From positions 1-5,334 of the forward strand of contig JAEZCV010000131.1 in the NCBI GenBank assembly GCA_023429985.1: DNA of 5,334 nt, written 5' to 3'. Shown here one piece after another: positions 1 through 5,334 of this stretch (the stretch's first letter is position 1; every line of letters starts with the position of its first letter). The position numbers and the translations under genes were made by a program. A model generated the notes under the pieces. That model saw only the letters and a list, made by a program, of their open reading frames with translations. It was not told the DNA's origin and ran no database searches. Source of the stretch: Bacteroidota bacterium. GTDB taxonomy: Bacteria > Bacteroidota > Bacteroidia > Chitinophagales > Chitinophagaceae.

Positions 1-99
1 AAGGTTTAGAAGGTTTAGAAGGTTTAGAAGGTTTAGAAGGTTTAGAAGGTTTAGAAGGTTTAGAGGGTTTAGAAGGTTTAGAAGGTTTAGAAGGTTTAG
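1..99. repeat. 9-bp tandem array, 11 copies of AAGGTTTAG
   Basis: Eleven head-to-tail copies of AAGGTTTAG run without an indel from base 1. Only the unit at 64-72 differs (AGGGTTTAG). A shortened copy, GCGTTTAG, follows at 100-107. The array starts at the window edge, so its full length is unknown. The + strand has no C from 1 to 100. Its GTTTAG core is shared with the 8-bp array downstream of ychF. Because the period is a multiple of three, one frame stays open (Gly-Leu-Glu repeated) to a TAG at 105-107, so a coding tail of an off-window gene cannot be excluded. I favour a non-coding intergenic array because the same core recurs with an 8-bp period after ychF, where it cannot keep a frame. 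Confidence 0.95.
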
Positions 100-164
100 G
101 CGTTTAGGAAGTTAAACGGCTTGCTGAGTGGCGGATATTGTTCAAAACAACTTAACGCCTAAAC
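94..164. repeat. 11-bp inverted repeat in the ychF leader
   Basis: Bases 94-104 (GTTTAGGCGTT) are the exact reverse complement of 154-164 (AACGCCTAAAC), with 49 bases between the arms. The left arm is the last array unit running into its degenerate edge; the right arm lies 42 bases before the ychF start. A competing small hairpin, CGTTTA at 101-106 with TAAACG at 113-118, shares part of the left arm. In a transcript crossing the array this could fold as a long-loop stem, but no U-run follows, so it is not an intrinsic terminator. A function is not shown. Confidence 0.5.
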
Positions 165-206
165 AACTAAACCAAATCCTGAATTAAATACACATTAATA
201 TTCATC
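100..206 (+). other. ychF leader / upstream region
   Basis: This is the 107-base stretch between the 9-bp array and the ychF start. From 141 to 206 the + strand has only two G residues (157 and 181), a contrast with the C-free array just before it. Bases 159-172 read CTAAACAACTAAAC, the reverse complement of nearly two units of the 8-bp array found after ychF, and 148-156 is a one-mismatch partial copy. I found no convincing Bacteroidota promoter (TTTG then TAnnTTTG) and no Shine-Dalgarno sequence before ATG 207, the latter being normal for this phylum. Confidence 0.6.
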
Positions 207-1304
207 ATGGCATTACAAGCAGGAATCGTAGGACTACCGAATGTTGGAAAATCAACTTTATTTAATGCAGTTAGTAATAATGCAAAAGCACAGGCGAGTA
301 ATTACCGGTTCTGCACCATTGATCCGAATGTTGGTTTGGTAGATGTTCCTGACGAAAGGTTGAATAAACTTGCCGAACTGGTTCAGCCCAACCGCATTGT
401 TCCCACTCAAATTGAAATTGTTGATATAGCAGGACTCGTTCGTGGTGCCAGCAAAGGTGAAGGCCTGGGCAATAAATTCCTTGGAAATATCAGGGAGGTA
501 GATGCCGTCATTCATGTTATTCGCTGTTTTGAAGACGAAAATATTCTGCGTGAAGAAGGTGCCATCAACCCCGTAAGCGATAAAGAAATTATTGAAACAG
601 AACTGCAGCTGAAAGATCTTGAAAGCGTTGAAAAAAAACTTTCAAAGACGGAAAAAATGGCCAAGACAGATCCTAAAGCAAAAGTGGAACTGGAAATTTT
701 AAAACGCTGTTTGGAACACCTCGAGCAGGGAAAGAATATCAGAACTCTTGGACTCACCAAAGAAGAAATGCCTGCCATCGCCGATCTATTTCTGCTTTCT
801 TCCAAACCTGTACTTTATGTAGCGAATGTAGATGAACCTTCCATGCATACGGGCAACAAATACTCCGATGCTTTGATTGAAGCCGTAAAATCGGAAGATG
901 CGGAGGTGATAGTAATGAATAACAATATTGAAGCCCAGATATCTGAAATGGACAATGCAGATGACCAGCAAATGTTCATGGAAGAATATAAAATGAAAGA
1001 ACCGGCACTGAACCGTTTAATCAGTTCGGCTTATAAATTACTGAACCTGCAAACTTATTTCACTGCAGGCGTTCAGGAAGTACGTGCATGGACCATTGGC
1101 CAGGGATGGAAAGCCCCACAGGCCGCCAGTGTAATTCATACCGATTTTGAAAAAGGCTTTATAAAAGCTGAAGTGATCAGTTACGATGACTTTGTAAAAT
1201 ATGGCTCCGAAGCCGCTGCCCGCGAAAACGGAAGACTAAGGATCGAAGGAAAAGAATACATTGTGAAGGATGGAGATGTGATGCATTTTAGGTTTAATGT
1301 TTAG
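207..1304 (+). CDS. ychF: Redox-regulated P-loop ATPase YchF (OLA1 family)
   Basis: A full-length YchF of 365 aa, close to the usual size of about 363. Walker A/G1 is GLPNVGKST at residues 9-17. Switch/G3 is DIAGLVRGASKGEGLG at 73-88, with Leu77 where classical GTPases carry catalytic Gln, the hallmark of HAS-type NTPases. The G4 position is NVDE (207-210) rather than NKxD, as expected for the family's preference for ATP. A charged helical arm fills about 128-175, and a TGS domain begins near LQTYFTAG (281-288) and runs to the C-terminal FNV. Cys36 in RFCTI matches Cys35 of E. coli YchF, known to be involved in peroxide inhibition. Known roles of the family are ribosome binding, effects on leaderless mRNA initiation, and negative control of the oxidative stress response. 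ATG 207 gives the standard MxxxxGIVGLPN start. The gene has an unusual repeat array on each side, and its TAG stop lies inside a GTTTAG repeat core. Confidence 0.97.
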   Translation: MALQAGIVGLPNVGKSTLFNAVSNNAKAQASNYRFCTIDPNVGLVDVPDERLNKLAELVQPNRIVPTQIEIVDIAGLVRGASKGEGLGNKFLGNIREVDAVIHVIRCFEDENILREEGAINPVSDKEIIETELQLKDLESVEKKLSKTEKMAKTDPKAKVELEILKRCLEHLEQGKNIRTLGLTKEEMPAIADLFLLSSKPVLYVANVDEPSMHTGNKYSDALIEAVKSEDAEVIVMNNNIEAQISEMDNADDQQMFMEEYKMKEPALNRLISSAYKLLNLQTYFTAGVQEVRAWTIGQGWKAPQAASVIHTDFEKGFIKAEVISYDDFVKYGSEAAARENGRLRIEGKEYIVKDGDVMHFRFNV

Positions 1305-1392
1305 TGATGTTTAGAGGTTAGAGTTTAGTTGTTTAGTTGTTTAGTTGTTTAGTTGTTTAGTTATTTAGTTGTTTAGTTGTTTAGTTGTTTAG
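1299..1392 (+). repeat. 8-bp tandem array (TTGTTTAG) fused to the ychF stop codon
   Basis: Eight consecutive 8-bp units fill 1329-1392. All are TTGTTTAG except the unit at 1361-1368 (TTATTTAG). Before them are irregular copies of the GTTTAG core: 1299-1304 (the Val and stop codons of ychF), 1309-1314, a shortened GGTTAG at 1316-1321, and 1323-1328. The + strand has no C from 1285 to 1399. Because 8 is not a multiple of three, TAG recurs in all three frames, giving a ribosome that reads through many back-up stops. The array shares its hexamer core with the 9-bp array at 1-99, but with a different spacer. Confidence 0.95.
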
Positions 1393-1403
1393 TAAGGTAC
1401 ACC

Positions 1404-1463
1404 CATTCACCATTCACCATTCACCATTCACTACTCACTACTCACCACTCACCACTCACCACT
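1404..1463 (-). repeat. 7-bp tandem array after the outer-membrane protein gene
   Basis: Eight 7-bp units fill 1404-1459, followed by a partial CACT at 1460-1463 that runs into the stop codon of the minus-strand gene. On the + strand the units come in blocks: four CATTCAC, two TACTCAC, two CACTCAC. On the minus strand, the sense of the adjacent gene, this reads GTGAGTG twice, GTGAGTA twice, then GTGAATG four times. The + strand lacks G from 1398 to 1471, so the minus-strand trailer lacks C. TGA occurs in every sense frame. The block pattern suggests stepwise slippage expansion. I believe similar GTGAATG heptads occur between genes in other sphingobacteria-type genomes, but that is from memory. 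Confidence 0.95.
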
Positions 1464-4400
1464 AAAACAACGCCCTGATCGCTGCCCGGCCCACATGAAT
1501 GGTTCTTGTATCACCGGGTTTTCTTCCTTCGTATTGAAGATTCAATTCAAGATTATTCAACAGTCTTTTTGTAAGATCAATGGACCAGAGAAAATTCTGT
1601 CCAGGCAATAATCCATTCAGCATAATATAGCTTACTGTTGTATTGGCAGGATGATCATACCGGATATTATTATACGTAAATCTTCCTATGATTGAGCTGT
1701 TTTGAAGAACATTATATTTTGTTTCCATGCTCAGTGAATTGGAAACAGATTGCTCGCCACCATATTCTTCCTTATTATTTTTTACTTCCAGTTTATAGCT
1801 GGTTTGCAAACGAAAAACGGTTCCTCTCACAAAACTCAATTTGGGTTCTGCACTATAGGCATCCAGTTCATAATTGCGGTTGCCAAAAGAAGGCGTATAC
1901 AAAGCATTCCTGCCCTTTTTCGTATGAAGGTCGAAAGTTAATGAAGCACTTAGGTTCCACCTTAATCGTGCGATCCAGTCATTCAACTCACGGCTTTCAT
2001 ATCCATATGTCAGCAAAGCTTTACCCGAGTTTTTAAGGTTGCTCACATCCAGCCCCCATTTGCTGGAATACCTGTTGAACGACAATGAATTGATGTAGGA
2101 GGTATTCAGGGTTAGTAAAGCTGTATCGGTAATGGCAAATTTAAAAGGATCAAATTCGAAGTTGCCCTGACTTATTGATTTTCGATGCCTCTGCATGGAC
2201 GTTTGCAAACTAATGCGGGAAAGAAAATTTTTAAATCCTTTCAGCTCACCAACTAATAAAGCCCTCGGATTTAAATTAAAATTATAATTGAGCGTGATAT
2301 AATTTGCCTTGGTGAACTGGTTGGTGGGAACAAAGATCCTGATGAATTTTGCCTGGTCCTGGAATAATGCGGTTTCAAATTCATTCAGTTGCTGAATACC
2401 ATCATTATTATAATCATTCCAGGTAAATTCTCCCTGGCCTGCAGGAACTTCCAGGTAAGCAAAATCCCTTCTTTGCTCCTGCCCTGTTCCTAACTCGTAC
2501 AATACATTTCCCGACAACAATCCTTTCCATTCATTAATTAAATATTCCGCCCTGCCTAAGATGGTATTATCGTTAGTCTGGCCCGATAGCGCCTGGTTAT
2601 ACACCCGCAAAACCCTGTAGGTACCATTGAACAGAAACTGGTGTTTATCACTTTTTAAAACCTCTGCCTGGAAATTTAAATTATAACTTCTGTCAGCACG
2701 ATACAGTTTTTCCGATGTAGGATGTTTGTCGGCACGGGTGAAAAATGTTATTCCATACCTGTTCTTTTTATTCTCATCCGTTTTTAAATAAACAGAATAG
2801 GTATCGAAAGAAAAACTCTGTGCACTGAGTGTATCGGTTGCTTCGTTCTTCACTTCATTTTTCTCCAATGCATAACGAAATCCAAGGCGTATCATTTCTA
2901 AAGATTTCAGCTGTTTACTGAAGTCAATCACAGGCCTGATATAATTTCCTTTATCAAAGGCACTATTGAATTTTGTAAGCAAAAACTGGTTACTGAACTG
3001 CCATCCTCCTATTATTCCCTTGTGTTGAATAAGATTTTGAAATCCACTATAATCATCAGTTCGCAGGTAGGTCATGAACTGGTAAGACAGTGAATGATTG
3101 TTCTTATCTTTCAATTGTGTTGAAAGCCTCAGGATGTTTTCAGTTGCGGGATTCAAAATCAATGGCAGCCCCCATTCCCTGCTGAATTCAACATATCTTA
3201 ATCTCTCTAAAGGCTTATATTTTTCCTGTACATATTCATGATCGATGTTGGATATCAATTCGAGTTTTTTTGAATTGTTCAACAAAACTGAGTTGGTATA
3301 TTGAACCCTCGATGCAAACCCCCTGTCATCGCCACCATGTTTAGAAGAAAAGGTATTTACATCATAATTACTCATGGCCAATTCGGCTTTGATCGAATTA
3401 TTTTTATTGATCTCGTAATCTGCACCCAGCGTTATTAACTGTTGTTTTTTGGGTGTAACCAAAATCATCACCGGTTCATACTGGCCCTGCCTGACTCCAT
3501 TTATAGGTTCAACAAATTTGAAAACCCTTCCATTCGCACCATTAAAATCCGGGATATAATTTCCCTTTCCAATGCCAACATCTGTAAATGAAAGAGAAAA
3601 TTTAGCAATTGCAGGATCAACAGAATAACGATAAAAAGAATCGGTTATGGCACCAGAGGTATAATACACCTTTTCGTATAAAATCTTATCCGCAGAAAAG
3701 CTGTCTTCATAAATCGTGGGATAAAATGCATTGTTCAAACTATCGCCAACATCAAACAAAAACTGCTTTTGATTGGCATCTAATGTTTGGTTAATCTGAG
3801 AATTTTTTGCATCGCTGTTATTGAAGGCTCCTATCTTTAGTTTGAATTTTTCATTTACCGCCAGTTCCTGGTAGAGGTAAAGGTTGGCATTGAGGTAATT
3901 TCTTTCTGCATATTCAAATTCAATTTGAATACGCGAATCCTTTGTGATCATCCTTCTCGGCATAAAACTCACTTCTGCTGTATTGTAATTGATGATATAA
4001 TCCTGGTCTTCTCCTCTCTGCATCAGTTCACCATCAATAAAAACCCTTTCTGTATTGGCAAGAACAATAAAAAAGAATTCATTGTTGGCCCCAGTTAAAC
4101 GGTAGGGCCCCTGGTTACCTTCCAATCCCATAAAAACATTCCTGGTAAACTTTCCTTTTGCAATGGAACCACTTACAAGAGTATTGGATTGAACTGAGGG
4201 AGATAATTGGGTTTTGGTTTGAAAAGAAATTCCCTGCAGCCTTTTATAAAAATTCAAAAAATAAAGATTGTTCTGCCTGATGTCTATATCACCCAGGTTC
4301 AGTTCCCAGTTCCGCTTTTTAAACTGTAAAAAGATCTGGTCAAATTCATTCAGTTGCTGGGTTGTGCCATCGGGTTGAATAGGAAGGTTATTATCGGTTA

Positions 4401-4941
4401 GTGCAACGGCAATTTCAATACTGTCTTTCAACATTCCATTTAACTGCAATTGCACTGAAGAATTCACCACGGCATCCTGGTTATTTCCAAAAGAAAGCGA
4501 TCTTCCAAAACTTCCGTTCGATTGAATATTCCCAAAATCAAAAAAACCACCACCCTCCTGTTGTTCATTCTTATTAAATTCAAATGGAGCCGCATAAAAA
4601 CGATTCATCACACTATCATAATTCATGCGCTGCGCAACGGCATTAAAACGAAAAGGAAATACCCTGTAAGAAACTTCTACCGAATCAATTGCCGGCACCT
4701 GATGCCATAAAAGAATGGCATTTATATAATCGAGCCTGTAATGATTGCTGTCGGGATAATTTATAGAAAAGGTACCGGGAATAATGCTTAAACTATCTAA
4801 AAAAAGACTGTCGGCCACAACAGCCAGTTTCTTGCTGCGCAGGTTGGATGCCTGTCCTGTTGACACAGGATCCTGCGTCCTTCCTTCCAAGGAAAAAACG
4901 ATCAAAAATCCCACGAGCAGTATGCGGCAAAAAAGCTTCAA
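1462..4941 (-). CDS. Large secreted protein, probable outer-membrane beta-barrel, function unknown
   Basis: This protein has 1159 aa. Residues 1-23 form a Sec-type signal peptide (basic MKLFCR, hydrophobic LLVGFLIVF, then a polar GRTQ region). Cys5 lies before the hydrophobic core, so it is not a lipobox. Residues about 55-125 form a small N-terminal domain. Residues 147-245 hold the most conserved-looking block: FGNNQDAVVNSS, then NNLPIQPDG, QQLNEFDQ, and GDID. Residues 299-345 (ERVFIDGELMQRG to FEYAERNY) read like a beta-rich surface domain seen in large Bacteroidota surface proteins. From about 500 to the end, alternating aromatic/polar strands with short turns resemble a many-stranded barrel, ending in a terminal Phe (RALF) as barrel proteins often do. 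An EF-hand-like loop occurs at 843-854. No enzyme, TonB-box or plug motif was recognised. The start is TTG: a TGA lies directly upstream in frame, and the first in-frame ATG (codon 105) would remove the signal peptide. The gene converges on ychF. Confidence 0.85.
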   Translation of the reverse strand: MKLFCRILLVGFLIVFSLEGRTQDPVSTGQASNLRSKKLAVVADSLFLDSLSIIPGTFSINYPDSNHYRLDYINAILLWHQVPAIDSVEVSYRVFPFRFNAVAQRMNYDSVMNRFYAAPFEFNKNEQQEGGGFFDFGNIQSNGSFGRSLSFGNNQDAVVNSSVQLQLNGMLKDSIEIAVALTDNNLPIQPDGTTQQLNEFDQIFLQFKKRNWELNLGDIDIRQNNLYFLNFYKRLQGISFQTKTQLSPSVQSNTLVSGSIAKGKFTRNVFMGLEGNQGPYRLTGANNEFFFIVLANTERVFIDGELMQRGEDQDYIINYNTAEVSFMPRRMITKDSRIQIEFEYAERNYLNANLYLYQELAVNEKFKLKIGAFNNSDAKNSQINQTLDANQKQFLFDVGDSLNNAFYPTIYEDSFSADKILYEKVYYTSGAITDSFYRYSVDPAIAKFSLSFTDVGIGKGNYIPDFNGANGRVFKFVEPINGVRQGQYEPVMILVTPKKQQLITLGADYEINKNNSIKAELAMSNYDVNTFSSKHGGDDRGFASRVQYTNSVLLNNSKKLELISNIDHEYVQEKYKPLERLRYVEFSREWGLPLILNPATENILRLSTQLKDKNNHSLSYQFMTYLRTDDYSGFQNLIQHKGIIGGWQFSNQFLLTKFNSAFDKGNYIRPVIDFSKQLKSLEMIRLGFRYALEKNEVKNEATDTLSAQSFSFDTYSVYLKTDENKKNRYGITFFTRADKHPTSEKLYRADRSYNLNFQAEVLKSDKHQFLFNGTYRVLRVYNQALSGQTNDNTILGRAEYLINEWKGLLSGNVLYELGTGQEQRRDFAYLEVPAGQGEFTWNDYNNDGIQQLNEFETALFQDQAKFIRIFVPTNQFTKANYITLNYNFNLNPRALLVGELKGFKNFLSRISLQTSMQRHRKSISQGNFEFDPFKFAITDTALLTLNTSYINSLSFNRYSSKWGLDVSNLKNSGKALLTYGYESRELNDWIARLRWNLSASLTFDLHTKKGRNALYTPSFGNRNYELDAYSAEPKLSFVRGTVFRLQTSYKLEVKNNKEEYGGEQSVSNSLSMETKYNVLQNSSIIGRFTYNNIRYDHPANTTVSYIMLNGLLPGQNFLWSIDLTKRLLNNLELNLQYEGRKPGDTRTIHVGRAAIRALF

Positions 4942-4961
4942 TCAACAGGTTTTTCAGGCAT
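4938..4961 (-). CDS. Possible 7-codon upstream ORF overlapping the TTG start
   Basis: On the minus strand an ATG at 4961-4959 opens a short frame, MPEKPVD, that stops at TGA (4940-4938). Its stop overlaps the TTG start of the large gene in a TTGA four-base overlap, the kind of junction used for translational coupling. It may instead be the true start region of the large gene displaced by a frame error: the ATG is 20 bases upstream of the TTG, so one added base would join them. No protein homology can be claimed for so short a peptide. Confidence 0.3.
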   Translation of the reverse strand: MPEKPVD

Positions 4962-4964
4962 GGT

Positions 4965-4979
4965 AAAATTGCCAATTTT
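4965..4979 (-). promoter_or_regulatory. Small AT-only hairpin before the upstream ATG
   Basis: AAAATT (4965-4970) and AATTTT (4974-4979) form a six-pair inverted repeat with a three-base loop, three bases upstream of the short ATG frame on the minus strand. All pairs are A-T, so it would be weak in RNA and might only be chance in AT-rich DNA. Confidence 0.2.
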
Positions 4980-4986
4980 TAACGTG

Positions 4987-4994
4987 GAAACATA
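4987..4994 (-). promoter_or_regulatory. Weak candidate -7 promoter element for the outer-membrane protein gene
   Basis: On the minus strand TATGTTTC matches the Bacteroidota sigma-ABfr -7 consensus TAnnTTTG at all but the last defined base. It would put transcription start a few tens of bases before the TTG start. An upstream TTG lies about 15 bases away, but there is no proper TTTG at the usual spacing. It is included because a promoter is needed between the sdhB terminator and this gene, and this is the best match I found by eye. Confidence 0.2.
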
Positions 4995-5067
4995 GGAATA
5001 ATTGTAATTCAATGGGTTTGGCGGCTTAAAATTGATGCAATCCCCGGATTTCTCACGTGGCTCCAAC

Positions 5068-5101
5068 AAAAAAAAGGTTGAAACCAATGTTCCAACCTTT
5101 T
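5068..5101 (-). terminator. Intrinsic terminator of the sdhB unit
   Basis: On the minus strand the arms AAAAGGTTGGAAC (5101-5089) and GTTTCAACCTTTT (5084-5072) pair over 13 positions with a single G-U, around a four-base loop ATTG. The 3' arm runs into an unbroken eight-T stretch (5075-5068). It starts 18 bases after the sdhB stop codon. The T-run is on the minus strand side only, so it ends sdhB transcription and separates it from the outer-membrane protein gene. Confidence 0.9.
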
Positions 5102-5119
5102 AAAATCTTATTTCAAAAA

Positions 5120-5334
5120 CTATTTATCTGCAGATAAGCCTGCAACCAGGTAATCTTTGTGCATGCGGGAAATGTTGGTGATGGAGATCTCCTTCGGACA
5201 AACCGCTTCACAGGCACCAGTGAAGGTGCAGCTTCCAAATTCTTCAGCATCCATTTGTGCTACCATGCTTAACACACGGTTCTTTCTTTCCGGCTGGCCC
5301 TGTGGCAACAATGCCAGGTGGGCAACTTTTGCAG
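5120..5334 (-). CDS. sdhB: Succinate dehydrogenase/fumarate reductase iron-sulfur subunit, C-terminal part
   Basis: Only the last 70 codons are in the window; the gene enters from the right edge. The visible protein begins AKVAHLALLPQGQPER and carries the C-terminal cysteine motif CTFTGACEAVCPKEIS, spaced C-x5-C-x3-CPK exactly as in E. coli SdhB. By that comparison the first two Cys ligate the [3Fe-4S] cluster and the third belongs to the [4Fe-4S] cluster. The subunit passes electrons from the flavoprotein SdhA to the membrane quinone site. The sequence style (LLPQGQPER, FTGACEAVCPKEIS) is that of Bacteroidota SdhB/FrdB. In that phylum the order is commonly sdhC-sdhA-sdhB, so B being last agrees with the strong terminator just after it. 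The gene symbol could equally be frdB, because sequence alone does not settle the physiological direction. The stop is TAG. Confidence 0.93.
   Translation of the reverse strand, partial: AKVAHLALLPQGQPERKNRVLSMVAQMDAEEFGSCTFTGACEAVCPKEISITNISRMHKDYLVAGLSADK

Noticed and set aside
1..107. Telomere-like repeat (core TTTAG with G-rich flank, recalling TTTAGGG)
   Set aside because: The unit is 9 bp, lies beside a bacterial housekeeping gene, is not at a demonstrated end, and the core recurs with another period after the gene.
258..971. Three minus-strand open frames opposite ychF
   Set aside because: They are antisense to a highly conserved gene with intact motifs, and their translations show no family features.
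207..1304. NVDE in place of NKxD in YchF as a damaged nucleotide site
   Set aside because: A non-canonical G4 motif is normal for the YchF/OLA1 family and goes with ATP preference; nothing suggests decay.
1321..1463. CRISPR array
   Set aside because: The units are 7-8 bp in direct tandem with no unique spacers, and no cas genes are present.
1692..2036. Open frame of about 114 codons on the + strand inside the outer-membrane protein gene
   Set aside because: It lies wholly antisense to a clear long coding sequence, has no recognisable protein features, and is explained as a shadow frame.
4929..4934. A6 run near the start of the outer-membrane protein gene as a phase-variable tract
   Set aside because: It is too short to be a convincing slippage switch, and the upstream ATG frame already stops before it.
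4793..4975. 60-codon minus-strand frame overlapping the start of the outer-membrane protein gene
   Set aside because: It is out of frame with the signal peptide, starts at a non-ATG codon and shows no recognisable motif. Its opposite-strand partner at 4784-4966 is equally unsupported.
5054..5059. CACGTG palindrome upstream of the outer-membrane protein gene
   Set aside because: A single six-base palindrome lying among the sdhB terminator and leader sequences is expected by chance; no known Bacteroidota operator was matched.

Overview
The window looks like a piece of a Bacteroidota chromosome, probably from the Chitinophagales/Sphingobacteriales side. The evidence is moderately AT-rich DNA, no Shine-Dalgarno sequence before either visible start, a Bacteroidota-style SdhB C-terminus, and a very large outer-membrane beta-barrel-like protein of a kind I associate with that phylum. 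The placement is from memory of families, not from a search.

Layout, left to right. Positions 1-99 are a perfect-period 9-bp tandem array that starts at or before the window edge. Positions 100-206 are the ychF leader. Positions 207-1304 encode YchF (365 aa), a ribosome-associated, redox-regulated P-loop ATPase, on the + strand. Positions 1305-1461 are a convergent intergenic region made almost entirely of two tandem arrays: an 8-bp GTTTAG-core array next to ychF and a 7-bp array next to the opposing gene. Positions 1462-4941 (- strand) encode a 1159-aa secreted protein, probably an outer-membrane beta-barrel of unknown function, that appears to start at TTG. Positions 4942-5119 hold its leader and the intrinsic terminator of the gene before it. 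Positions 5120-5334 (- strand) are the 3' end of sdhB, the iron-sulfur subunit of succinate dehydrogenase/fumarate reductase.

The three genes do not form an obvious pathway. sdhB is the end of its own unit and is closed by a strong hairpin terminator. The outer-membrane protein gene is probably a separate unit reading the same way, and ychF converges on it.

The most unusual signal is in the repeats. Each of the two convergent genes runs from its stop codon into a tandem array that lacks C on that gene's own sense strand, and the strand composition flips sharply at about 1399. The ychF stop codon is itself part of the first GTTTAG core, which suggests the array grew out of the gene's 3' end. 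No hairpin terminator is visible between these genes, so the arrays may act in transcription ending or simply be slippage products. No CRISPR array, tRNA, rRNA or insertion sequence was seen.
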